Origin: a virus | Direction: 5' to 3' (one strand) | Virus record (IMG/VR): IMGVR_UViG_3300038306_000104 | Location: 1-31,683 of that record | DNA: 31,683 nt | Shown here: piece after piece, positions 13,781-21,488 of the stretch | How the letters are laid out: each line of letters starts with the position of its first letter | Position numbering within the stretch: position 1 is the first letter of the stretch | The notes under the pieces: generated by a model | Told to the model about the DNA's origin: nothing | Database searches by the model: none | The model's input: only the letters and a program-made list of their open reading frames with translations | Made by a program: the position numbers and the translations under genes

Positions 13781-13789
13781 CTTTATATA
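13781..13789 (+). promoter_or_regulatory. TATA box of the 130-aa virion protein gene
   Basis: CTTTATATA is centred 27 nt before ATG 13812. A second box ATTTATATA (13755-13763) lies farther upstream. Confidence 0.55.
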
Positions 13790-13811
13790 TGGTTGATATT
13801 GATATAGAATA

Positions 13812-14204
13812 ATGGCAATCACAATCGCACAGAATTCAGACCATAAGAGTCTAACAGGAAAGACTTTGTCAGTCCAAGCAGAATTGACTTCTAAACTAAA
13901 GTCATGTGTAGTAGATGTCACCTATGGTGCAGCAGATACTTACACAACTGGAGGAAACACAGTTGACCTTTCTTTGGGTGGTAGAATAAGCACAGTTATC
14001 GGAGCAGAAATACTTCATAGTAATGCAGGTCTACTTTTGCAATATGTCCCAGCAGCAGCAGGGGCAGCAGCCACAGGTAAGATTAAAGCTTATGGTCAAG
14101 AACCAACGAGTGCCACAGCAACAGTTGTAGCTCTTGGGGAATTAGATGCTAGTGATACGGCAGTCAATTCATTGACCATACGTATTAGAGTATTTGGTTT
14201 CTAA
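13812..14204 (+). CDS. Small virion protein, decoration-like, 130 aa
   Basis: Gly/Ala/Thr-rich and beta-strand-rich, with phage head-protein phrasing such as DVTYGAADTYTTGGNTVDLS, an Ala-rich PAAAGAAATGKIKAYG loop and a final strand TIRIRVFGF. Similar 110-140-residue proteins lie after the capsid gene of many siphoviruses and serve as capsid decoration or stabilising proteins. It has its own promoter and poly-T terminator, which suggests strong expression. The exact family is not certain. Confidence 0.65.
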   Translation: MAITIAQNSDHKSLTGKTLSVQAELTSKLKSCVVDVTYGAADTYTTGGNTVDLSLGGRISTVIGAEILHSNAGLLLQYVPAAAGAAATGKIKAYGQEPTSATATVVALGELDASDTAVNSLTIRIRVFGF

Positions 14205-14207
14205 ACC

Positions 14208-14221
14208 TTTTTTTTATTTTT
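14208..14221 (+). terminator. Poly-T terminator
   Basis: CTTTTTTTTATTTTT starts four nt after the stop of the 130-aa virion gene. Confidence 0.55.
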
Positions 14222-14227
14222 AATAAT

Positions 14228-14237
14228 GTTTATATAT
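14228..14237 (+). promoter_or_regulatory. TATA box of the 89-aa virion protein gene
   Basis: GTTTATATAT is centred ~25 nt before ATG 14258. Confidence 0.55.
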
Positions 14238-14257
14238 GACTAATTGTACAATTAATT

Positions 14258-14527
14258 ATGGTAGAACTTAATCATAATGTTGCTAATGTTAACTCTGATG
14301 GTGTAGTAAAAGGAGGTCACGGAGTTATTGTAGGAGTTAAAGTAACAAAAGCAGGTTCTAGTGGATCTAAAATAGAATTAAAAAACGGTGTTGTCAGTGG
14401 TGCACCAGTTGAATTTACTGTATATGCAGAATCAACTCAAGATTTAGGTAATATAAATAGACGTTTTGAAGCAGGTATTTATGCTGATATCACAGGCGAT
14501 GCAGAGTATTTAATAATATTTAAATAG
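14258..14527 (+). CDS. Small beta-rich virion protein, 89 aa
   Basis: Beta-rich with glycines (VKGGHGVIVGVKVTKAGSSG) and a C-terminal AGIYADITGDAEYLIIFK. The composition and a turn such as GIYADITGDAEY are typical of small phage capsid-associated proteins that present one beta-barrel. It lies between the decoration-like protein and the head-tail adaptor. The promoter is its own. The role is inferred from position: capsid cement or vertex protein. Confidence 0.6.
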   Translation: MVELNHNVANVNSDGVVKGGHGVIVGVKVTKAGSSGSKIELKNGVVSGAPVEFTVYAESTQDLGNINRRFEAGIYADITGDAEYLIIFK

Positions 14528-14547
14528 AAAGCAACAGTTATATATTC

Positions 14548-15171
14548 ATGGCAGTAACATATTGTACAGTCGCTGATGTCTCCGATTTTTTACGTGTTCC
14601 AATCACTGCTACTACTACTCCAAATAAGACTCAAGTTGAAAAGATTATAAATCGAAAGGAAGAGGAGTTAGACAGACGTATAGGTCATACGTTTGGAAGA
14701 AATAAAACAGCATCAAGAGAAGTTCACGATTTACCATTATTATACACTTATGGATGGGGTACACCACTTTTCCTTAAACATAGAAATTGTAGAGATTTAG
14801 ATCCAGCATTGGGTGACAAGATAGAGGTATGGGAAGGTGCAGGTAGTACTTATACTGATATTCTAGGTAACTCACAATGGTATGACTTTGAACCAGTTTA
14901 TGGTAAACTATTCCTTAGAGGTTATATATTTACAATTATTAGAAAACATAGATGTAGAATTACATATCGTTATGGTGATGATACAGTTCCATTAGATGTA
15001 GCAGATGCATGTATTAAACTTACAGCAATAGATCTATTGAATTCTAGTTTCAGAATGGATATACTTCCAACTGGTGGAAATGGTGTAGATATGGGTGCTT
15101 CTAAATCTGATTGGAGAATTGATATAGAGAATTGTATAGATAATAGACAAGAAGTATTCTTTATACCATAA
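14548..15171 (+). CDS. Head-tail adaptor (gp6-like connector), 207 aa
   Basis: The N-terminus (YCTVADVSDFLRVPI, then a helix KTQVEKIINRKEEELDRRIG) is the hallmark of the HK97 gp6/SPP1 gp15-type adaptor that docks under the portal. The middle is beta-rich and contains an insertion (residues ~50-120) with WGTPLFLKHRNC. The second helical part (VADACIKLTAIDLLNSSF) completes the helix bundle. An ATTTAAATA box (14518-14526) 26 nt upstream lies inside the end of the preceding gene. The next gene begins 4 nt after the stop. Confidence 0.75.
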   Translation: MAVTYCTVADVSDFLRVPITATTTPNKTQVEKIINRKEEELDRRIGHTFGRNKTASREVHDLPLLYTYGWGTPLFLKHRNCRDLDPALGDKIEVWEGAGSTYTDILGNSQWYDFEPVYGKLFLRGYIFTIIRKHRCRITYRYGDDTVPLDVADACIKLTAIDLLNSSFRMDILPTGGNGVDMGASKSDWRIDIENCIDNRQEVFFIP

Positions 15172-15175
15172 TGAT

Positions 15176-16492
15176 ATGCCATCTAAACAAGCAAAATATG
15201 TTCCAAATCTATCAGAAATAGAACAAACCGCTAAAAATACATTCACAAATAAAAGAAGTGCTGTAGATGCAATGGTTCATCAATTAGTTGCTAGAACTAA
15301 TGGTGATATATATTTAAAATTTAGAGAATTAGGAATGGATTATGTACCATTTAAATTAGTGTATAATTCTCGTCCTGTATTAAGAGAATTAAAAAAAGTA
15401 AATGATACATGGTATAAGAAGTTTAGGACAGCACGTTCAATACGTTTAGAGATAGATCATAAATTCACAAAAGCATATTTTCAAAAAAAAATAACATTTG
15501 AAAGTTGGTTATCAAGTAAATATCCTGAAGTGTCAAAAATACATTATTTTCATATTAGAAATATGGGTGAGGAACACCCAAATATATCTAAATATATAGC
15601 AGAATTTAATAGAGAAGTACCTGTTGAAAAACAACATCCTAAACTTCAAAGTGATCATAACAAGGCTTCTATTTTAGCAGCACATATTACAGAAAAACGT
15701 GCCGAAACAGTACAGGAGTATAGAATCTTTAAATCATTTACTGGTGAACAGTTATCAAAGTTTCTAGAGAATGAAAAATATATATTTTCAGGTCAATTAT
15801 TAAATAAAAAAGCAGAACCTAACATGGCAAAATTCTTCAAGGCAGATACAAATACATCTGATATAATAAATAAAGTATTAAAAGAAGTTCTAACTAAATT
15901 CAATGATGATTTTCTAGAATTTGATTTGAATAATATATTAGAAAGTAAACATATGAAGGAAAAATATACTGAATATAATTCACCTAGAAGTGAACAGCAT
16001 CAGAAATGGTTAGAAGAATTACCTGAAATTGAAGCACAGTGGAAAGTGAAACCCAAATTTCCAAATATTAAAAATATAAGGACATGGTTTCTTAAAACAG
16101 GATTGTTTAAATCATATAGATTTAATGATTTTCAAAACATAAAAACAGTTAAAGGAAGAAAGAGTTTCATAGACAGTTCTATATTTCTTATAGCAAATGG
16201 TATTTACACTAGAAAATTAGGACAAAAAACATTCAAATATACAAGAGACCCAGAAACACCAAATGCATCATTTCGTAAATATAGGGAAACTGCTGGGGCT
16301 AAGATTAAAGCATCTACCATGATGAGACGTTCAAAGTTAGATATACGTTCTAGAAGAAGAAAGGATAAATATGATAATTGGGATAAAGAGATAGAACGTA
16401 TTTCAAGAGGTTGGAATAATAGAGGTACTAAATACTCTAGAATAAGACGAACCAGTGGAAATACTCGTAAACCAAGGAAAGATCCACGGTAA
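15176..16492 (+). CDS. Basic structural or assembly protein of unknown family, 438 aa
   Basis: Lysine/arginine-rich throughout, strongly helical, ending in a very basic tail (RRKDKYDNWDKEIERISRGW, then RIRRTSGNTRKPRKD). It sits where head-closure and tail-completion proteins are normally encoded and starts 4 nt after the adaptor, so the two are probably co-translated. At 438 aa it is two to three times longer than such proteins, which are 100-180 aa. It may be a fusion, a minor head protein or a DNA-binding injection protein. No recognised motif was found. Confidence 0.65.
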   Translation: MPSKQAKYVPNLSEIEQTAKNTFTNKRSAVDAMVHQLVARTNGDIYLKFRELGMDYVPFKLVYNSRPVLRELKKVNDTWYKKFRTARSIRLEIDHKFTKAYFQKKITFESWLSSKYPEVSKIHYFHIRNMGEEHPNISKYIAEFNREVPVEKQHPKLQSDHNKASILAAHITEKRAETVQEYRIFKSFTGEQLSKFLENEKYIFSGQLLNKKAEPNMAKFFKADTNTSDIINKVLKEVLTKFNDDFLEFDLNNILESKHMKEKYTEYNSPRSEQHQKWLEELPEIEAQWKVKPKFPNIKNIRTWFLKTGLFKSYRFNDFQNIKTVKGRKSFIDSSIFLIANGIYTRKLGQKTFKYTRDPETPNASFRKYRETAGAKIKASTMMRRSKLDIRSRRRKDKYDNWDKEIERISRGWNNRGTKYSRIRRTSGNTRKPRKDPR

Positions 16493-16523
16493 ATTTAATA
16501 AGTAACATACTATTATATAAATC

Positions 16524-16940
16524 ATGGGTGCTTCAAATCTATATGCAACAGTATCTGATACCAAATCACTGTTAGCCGATAATTGGACTATTGGAAACTT
16601 ACCAGATGTAAGTTTTATGTGGGATGAAAGATCAACTGGTTTTATGGATGATAGGAGAGATTTTATACTTTTAACTCCAACAAACGAGGATGCTCAATAT
16701 TTTAGTCTTCACGGTGAGGATTTTTTACACTATATAAATGTTAAAATTGATGTACATACATTCCAGAATCTAGAATATCATGAGAATGTGGTTAATGAGG
16801 TATTTCGAATAGTAAAAGCAAATATAAGAAGAACAAATTATGTTGACCTTGTGATTGCTTCATCATATCATGAAAATGATATGTTTAGAAATATATTTAG
16901 GCATACCATAATAGTCAGATATAGAAAATTGAATCCATAG
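16524..16940 (+). CDS. Tail terminator/completion protein candidate, 138 aa
   Basis: Position immediately before the tail-tube gene and size match tail-terminator proteins that cap the tail and join it to the head. The sequence has the usual alternation: an N-terminal helix region (SDTKSLLADNW), strands DFILLTPTNED and YINVKIDVHTFQ, a helix YHENVVNEVFRIVKANI, then strands VDLVIASS and FRHTIIVRYRKL. AATTTAATAA (16492-16501) is 27 nt upstream of the ATG. Assigned mostly by order and predicted fold. Confidence 0.65.
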   Translation: MGASNLYATVSDTKSLLADNWTIGNLPDVSFMWDERSTGFMDDRRDFILLTPTNEDAQYFSLHGEDFLHYINVKIDVHTFQNLEYHENVVNEVFRIVKANIRRTNYVDLVIASSYHENDMFRNIFRHTIIVRYRKLNP

Positions 16941-16945
16941 ATAAA

Positions 16946-16953
16946 CTTTATAA
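16946..16953 (+). promoter_or_regulatory. TATA box of the tail tube gene
   Basis: CTTTATAA is centred 26-27 nt before ATG 16976. Confidence 0.6.
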
Positions 16954-16975
16954 GTCATAATTATAATATAAATTC

Positions 16976-17956
16976 ATGGTTAGAACTGGTGCTCATGCAT
17001 ATGTAAAATATGATTTCGAGACTTCATATGGTGCTGGAGGAACTGCAAATAAGAAATTTGGTCTACAAGACAAATTATCCAGTCTATCATTAACTAATAA
17101 TAGAACCAATTTATCACAATTAAATCAGAATACTATTCATAAATTCGCTTACGGTCAACAACAAGGAACTGCCTCAATGGGATTTACACTTTCAAATCCT
17201 TGGATATTTGGAGCAATTTTAGGTGCACCAGCACCATCAGGTTCATCACCTAACTATATTTATACTTATGGAGCAACAGCAAATCTTAAAACTCCACGAA
17301 CTATTCGTATGGAAGTTGGTATTGATGGAGTTTCAGCAGATGTTGTTAGAACATTAAAAGGTGGCTTAGTAAATAATATTTCATTATCAGCCGCAGTTGG
17401 TGGAATGGTTGAAGGTACAGCGGATATTACTTATGGACAAGAAACAGCACCATCATCATCATTAGGTACAGCCCCTTCAGAACCATCACAAGAATTTCCT
17501 TATACTTTTGCACATGCAGAATTAACATTAAATGATACAGTGGTTGCACAATGTCAAGATGTAAATCTATCCATTGCACAAAACAGTGAATTATTATACA
17601 GATTAGGATCACATTCTGCAACTGATTCATACAGAAGAGTTTTAGATATTACAGGTTCATTTAGAGCATCCTTCATTAACAAAGATTTATTAGAAAAACT
17701 ACTTGCACAAATCAAAGCAGATAGTTCTACAACTTATCAAGAAGAAGTAGATGCTTCTGGAGCAACAGCAAAATTCAAATTAACATTCATTCAAAGTTCT
17801 ACTAACCAAGAAATTGTTATAAATATGACAGGTCTATCAATATCTGACTTGGCAATATCTGGACTAGAACCAGTAGAACCAATATTTGAAGAGATTAACT
17901 GGCAAGTTAAAACTATACAAGTTGTTGCAAAATCAACAGCAGCCACAGAGCCATAA
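16976..17956 (+). CDS. Major tail tube protein, 326 aa
   Basis: Its place between terminator and chaperones and its beta-rich Thr/Ser/Gly composition identify the tube protein. Characteristic stretches are LSLTNNRTNLSQLNQNTIHK near the N-terminus, paired strands in GGLVNNISLSAAVGGMVEGT, DVNLSIAQNSELLYRLGSHS and a C-terminal LTFIQSSTNQEIVINMTG. The second half looks like a repeat of the tube fold, so each monomer may contribute two barrels. It stacks as rings around the tape measure. It has its own TATA box and is probably strongly expressed. Confidence 0.75.
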   Translation: MVRTGAHAYVKYDFETSYGAGGTANKKFGLQDKLSSLSLTNNRTNLSQLNQNTIHKFAYGQQQGTASMGFTLSNPWIFGAILGAPAPSGSSPNYIYTYGATANLKTPRTIRMEVGIDGVSADVVRTLKGGLVNNISLSAAVGGMVEGTADITYGQETAPSSSLGTAPSEPSQEFPYTFAHAELTLNDTVVAQCQDVNLSIAQNSELLYRLGSHSATDSYRRVLDITGSFRASFINKDLLEKLLAQIKADSSTTYQEEVDASGATAKFKLTFIQSSTNQEIVINMTGLSISDLAISGLEPVEPIFEEINWQVKTIQVVAKSTAATEP

Positions 17957-17963
17957 TCATAAG

Positions 17964-17972
17964 TCTTTTATA
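17964..17972 (+). promoter_or_regulatory. TATA box that fixes the TTG start of the tail chaperone
   Basis: CTTTTATAC is centred 27 nt before TTG 17995, where no ATG is available, supporting a leaderless TTG start. Confidence 0.5.
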
Positions 17973-17994
17973 CTATAAATTATAAACATTTATA

Positions 17995-18390
17995 TTGGCA
18001 ACCAAGTCATTTAAAATAGATTGGAAAGATACTAAAGAATCAGTAGAATATGAAGATGATATTACATTTGGTGAATTAGAAAATATATTAAATAAATGTC
18101 TTGATATGACAGATGTTAGTAAACCAAAGGTTAATATTCCATTATACAGACAAATGATTTTAACAGCAGTTATAACAAAAGCACCTTTTCAGATAAAAGA
18201 GATTGCAGAAATTAGAAATCTTAAATCTAGTGTAGCAAAAGTAATCATGAAGGAGGTCATGAAAGACTACCCTTTAGCAAAATATCTGGAAGAATGGGTG
18301 GAGACTTTCGTGGGGGAGATGGAGCAAGAAACAACTCCTCAATTTACTACTTCTTCGCAAGGGAATTCGGTTGGACAAAACATCAAGTAG
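17995..18390 (+). CDS. Tail assembly chaperone, short (G-like) form, 131 aa
   Basis: Begins with TTG (SFKIDWKDTKESVEYEDDIT after the start), supported by promoter spacing. It is a beta N-terminus followed by a helical domain, the usual plan of the gpG-type chaperone that coats the tape measure during tail assembly. It lies between tube and tape-measure genes. The reading frame carries the heptamer C-CCT-TTA at codons 93-94, where ribosomes can move to -1 and join the downstream frame. Ribosomes that do not shift end at 18390. Confidence 0.75.
   Translation: MATKSFKIDWKDTKESVEYEDDITFGELENILNKCLDMTDVSKPKVNIPLYRQMILTAVITKAPFQIKEIAEIRNLKSSVAKVIMKEVMKDYPLAKYLEEWVETFVGEMEQETTPQFTTSSQGNSVGQNIK
18270..18276 (+). 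promoter_or_regulatory. -1 ribosomal frameshift site CCCTTTA
   Basis: In the chaperone frame the codons read ..C CCT TTA.., a perfect X-XXY-YYZ slippery heptamer. After the shift both tRNAs re-pair (CCC TTT). The -1 frame is open from 18216 to the stop at 18482, so the site lies within the permitted overlap. Confidence 0.7.
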
Positions 18391-18482
18391 ATGACCAACA
18401 TATAGGGTATCTTAACGGAATCATATATGAATATCAAGAAGAAGCACGCAAAGATAGAATAAATTTAAATAGACGTAAGTAA
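18276..18482 (+). CDS. Tail assembly chaperone T-like extension, made by -1 frameshift
   Basis: Continues from the slip site in the -1 frame for 68 residues to the stop at 18482, giving a fusion of about 162 aa. Its content (YYFFAREFGWTKHQVDDQH, then LNGIIYEYQEEARK) matches the T-part of phage chaperones: an aromatic/GWT segment followed by a helix. An internal ATG (18294) exists, but no promoter or ribosome site supports independent translation. The extended form would recruit tube subunits to the tape measure. Confidence 0.7.
   Translation, partial: SKISGRMGGDFRGGDGARNNSSIYYFFAREFGWTKHQVDDQHIGYLNGIIYEYQEEARKDRINLNRRK
18462..18471 (+). promoter_or_regulatory. TATA box of the tape measure gene
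   Basis: AATTTAAATA, inside the end of the chaperone extension, is centred 26-27 nt before ATG 18493. Confidence 0.5.
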
Positions 18483-18492
18483 TAAGATTTAT

Positions 18493-20472
18493 ATGTCAGC
18501 AGTTCCTCAAGATGATGATTTTAATATTGAGATAGGTATCAAGAATCTTCAGCAGGCTATGAAGGATATATCTAAAACTGTCAATGATAGTTTAACTGCT
18601 GGTGTTGATAGAAAGACATTAAAGTATACAGAGTTTCTTAAAAGACAATCAATAATGGATAAACAAAGAAATCAGTTTTTAGAAAAACGCTATAAATTAA
18701 TGAATAATGCACGTTCAATGGAATTATTAACACGTAGTACTGGTAGTGGAATGATGGGTGGGGCAATGAATTTTATGTCAGGAATGGGAAATGCAAAGAT
18801 GGGGGATTTACAAAGACTAAAAGAGTTAAAAGGTGAAGAGAGATCAAAAATATTAGATCCTATTGAAGCAAAAGAAAGAAATAAATTACAAGGAATGAAA
18901 TCTATCAGTATATTAGAAAATATATCTGACAGACTTGATGATACTTTTGGTGGAACATCTAAATGGAATAAAATGTTTGGTGGTCATGGTAAAATGGCAG
19001 CAGGAGCAATGGGTGTAGGTGCTGTAGGTGGAGGAATATCATTGGCAAAAATGGTAATAGATAGTTCACCAGCATTTCAACAGTTGCTTAAACTCACAAA
19101 GTTTGCAACTACTCTTATTCTCAGACCTATAGGAGATTTCTTTGGATTCGTATTCAGACCAATACTTATATTATTACTTCGAAAATTTATTATACCATTC
19201 TATCAAAAGGTATATCCTTGGTTTATTAGAAATGGTAAGATTTTAGGAGAGTTACTTACATCATTTGATGGATTTGGTGATGCAATAGGAACTGCATTTA
19301 CATCAAGTTTAAAAGTACATTTAGCAGAATTTGAAACAATGTTTGCAAAATTCTTCCCAAAGTTAAAAGTAGAAGATATACCAAAACCAGAAGATCCTGC
19401 AAAACAAAATGTTATTGCTTCAAAGAAGATGGATGAATTGGTTGAAGTTACTAAAAAAGCATTACCAGATCCTAACATTCATGGGGTTCTTGCTAAACTA
19501 ACAACAAAACAAGTAATAGCAAACACAAAAGTACCAGCATTAGAAGATAAAACAAAAAAAGTTATGAAAAAATTACCTGTAAAATCAAAAACAATGGATT
19601 GGACTGATGGTGGTAAAGCACTTAAAACAGGTGCTAAAGTTGCTGCTGATTCTGCAAAGGCAGCAACAACTGCATCAAAAGTTACAAGTGGGGCATTAAA
19701 AACATTAAAAATATTAGACAGAGTAGCTGGGCTACCAGCAGAGATTGCAATAAAAGCAATAAAAGGAACTACACAAATAGTTGGTGGTGCATTGAAAACA
19801 TCTATAGGAACAGCAGATAAATTAATTACAGGTGGTGTAGGAGGGAAGGTTGCAAAGACTGCAACAAAACCAGCAGTTGAAGCAATAGGTAAAGTGTCAG
19901 GAGTAATTGCTGCAAAATTAGCAGGAAAGACAGCATCCAAATTTATACCAATAGTTGGACAAGTATTAACTGCAATAGATGCAGCAGGATCTATTATGAA
20001 GCAATATGCACCAGATCAATACGAAGGAATACATTCAGGTGGTGTAGGTTTAATGAAAGGTGTTGTAGGCGAAGATATAGCAGAAGGAGTAATGGATTTT
20101 ATTGGATTCGGTAAACAGTCTACAGCAGAACAACTTGTAGGATTAGCAGGAGCAGGAGCAGATTTAGTTACAGGTAAGAAAAGAGAAGAAAATGAAGGTG
20201 CGTTTGGATGGGGAGGAGGATTTTTTGGATTGGCACAAGGAGGAATTATAAGAGAACCAATTAAAGGTATAGGTAAATCAGGTCAAAAATATATGCTTGG
20301 TGAAAGTGGGTCAGAAGCAGTAATACCTATGAATAAGATGGGTGGTAATTCAGGAACAACAATTAATATAACAGTAAATGGTAGTATATATTCAGATAAA
20401 GATATGCTTAAATTCCAGAGAACTATAATGAGAGCCATAGAATCAAGTAATACGAGGAAAGCAAGACTATGA
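18493..20472 (+). CDS. Tail tape measure protein, 659 aa
   Basis: Starts with a helical N-terminus (FNIEIGIKNLQQAMKDI). It has hydrophobic segments at ~190-250 (LILRPIGDFFGFVFRPILIL) able to enter a membrane and a long Ala/Lys/Thr-rich helical middle. The C-terminus is typical of tape measures (GLAQGGIIREPIKGIGKSG, then LGESGSEAVIPMNKMG and INITVNGSIYSDKD). It sets tail length and is released into the cell at DNA entry. At 659 residues, using ~1.5 Angstrom per residue of helix, the tail would be roughly 100 nm (estimate). The stop overlaps the next start (ATGA). Confidence 0.9.
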   Translation: MSAVPQDDDFNIEIGIKNLQQAMKDISKTVNDSLTAGVDRKTLKYTEFLKRQSIMDKQRNQFLEKRYKLMNNARSMELLTRSTGSGMMGGAMNFMSGMGNAKMGDLQRLKELKGEERSKILDPIEAKERNKLQGMKSISILENISDRLDDTFGGTSKWNKMFGGHGKMAAGAMGVGAVGGGISLAKMVIDSSPAFQQLLKLTKFATTLILRPIGDFFGFVFRPILILLLRKFIIPFYQKVYPWFIRNGKILGELLTSFDGFGDAIGTAFTSSLKVHLAEFETMFAKFFPKLKVEDIPKPEDPAKQNVIASKKMDELVEVTKKALPDPNIHGVLAKLTTKQVIANTKVPALEDKTKKVMKKLPVKSKTMDWTDGGKALKTGAKVAADSAKAATTASKVTSGALKTLKILDRVAGLPAEIAIKAIKGTTQIVGGALKTSIGTADKLITGGVGGKVAKTATKPAVEAIGKVSGVIAAKLAGKTASKFIPIVGQVLTAIDAAGSIMKQYAPDQYEGIHSGGVGLMKGVVGEDIAEGVMDFIGFGKQSTAEQLVGLAGAGADLVTGKKREENEGAFGWGGGFFGLAQGGIIREPIKGIGKSGQKYMLGESGSEAVIPMNKMGGNSGTTINITVNGSIYSDKDMLKFQRTIMRAIESSNTRKARL

Positions 20473-21479
20473 CATTAAAATTACAATTATTTAAAATACA
20501 TCCACAATCATATACATCTAATACAAGTGTTGCAACTACCCAATATATGATAGAAAGATTTGAAACTACAGCATTTGAGTCATTAAACATAAATTTATCT
20601 TCACCAATATCACCAATGCCATTACCAGAAGATACAGCAGATTCTAATCTATTGGTAAAAATGGAAGGTAATACAAAACAGATTAGATTTTCATGTAAAT
20701 TTGATTCTAATTTAATAACATTGGCTCAGAATACAACCCCATTTGTAGAATCTAAATTAAAATATAGAGGAACAAATATTAATGTTGATGAAAACACAGA
20801 TGGAACTATAATATATGAAGATAATTCAGAAACTAACAATGTTGCATTGGTTGCATTATTTACTGAAAAATTTGAATCCAGATCAATTACAGATTCATTT
20901 TATTTCAGAGTATATGATACCACTTCAACAGCAGATAATAAAGCATTATTTGAGGGAACTGGATCTATAACATCCATAGATACATCAGTAGACTCAAGTT
21001 CACCTGTAGTTTGGACAGTAAACATTGATTTTATAGTAGGTGATGTAATATCAATTTATGATGCAGATACACCTGATGAAGTTGACAGTCTGGAAATAAC
21101 ATCTTCTGCCTCTGGAGAATTACAATTTGTATGGAAAGATCCAACAAGGGTAGGTGGTACAGCCGTAACATCATTTATGTTAGAGTGGCAAAATAATGAT
21201 ACTAATGATAAACAATATGAAACACTTGATTATACAGAATCACGGGTTGTAGCAGAAGGAGTATTTGATTCAGCAACTGGTAAATATACTAGGGTTATAT
21301 CAGGGTCAACATCGGCAGGGGTTAGAGTAAATTTTACAACAATAATACCTACTGTAGGAGCAGGAGTGGATGCTGGATATGTAGTGGATTCTGGAACAAG
21401 ATATACCTGTTATGTTACTGCACGTAATACTGGAGGATCAGGAGTTAAATCTGACAGTATTATCGTGAAGGCACAGTAG
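20469..21479 (+). CDS. Distal tail-like protein with FN3 domain, 336 aa
   Basis: Coupled to the tape measure by ATGA. The N-terminal ~195 residues are beta-rich and resemble distal-tail (Dit) proteins: a segment of KMEGNTKQIRFSCKF and a closing VWTVNIDFIVGDVISIYD. Residues ~205-336 form a fibronectin type III domain (LEITSSASGELQFVWKDP, TSFMLEWQNN, SGTRYTCYVTARNTGGSG). It would form the hub ring at the tail tip, with the FN3 domain displayed for contact with the host surface. The gene ends 9 nt before the tail hub start. Confidence 0.7.
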   Translation: MTLKLQLFKIHPQSYTSNTSVATTQYMIERFETTAFESLNINLSSPISPMPLPEDTADSNLLVKMEGNTKQIRFSCKFDSNLITLAQNTTPFVESKLKYRGTNINVDENTDGTIIYEDNSETNNVALVALFTEKFESRSITDSFYFRVYDTTSTADNKALFEGTGSITSIDTSVDSSSPVVWTVNIDFIVGDVISIYDADTPDEVDSLEITSSASGELQFVWKDPTRVGGTAVTSFMLEWQNNDTNDKQYETLDYTESRVVAEGVFDSATGKYTRVISGSTSAGVRVNFTTIIPTVGAGVDAGYVVDSGTRYTCYVTARNTGGSGVKSDSIIVKAQ

Positions 21480-21488
21480 GTGTAACAG

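Noticed and set aside
19479-19940. 153-residue minus-strand frame opposite the tape measure
   Set aside because: The Ala/Val/Pro-rich reading is the mirror of the Lys/Ala/Thr codons of the tape measure gene.
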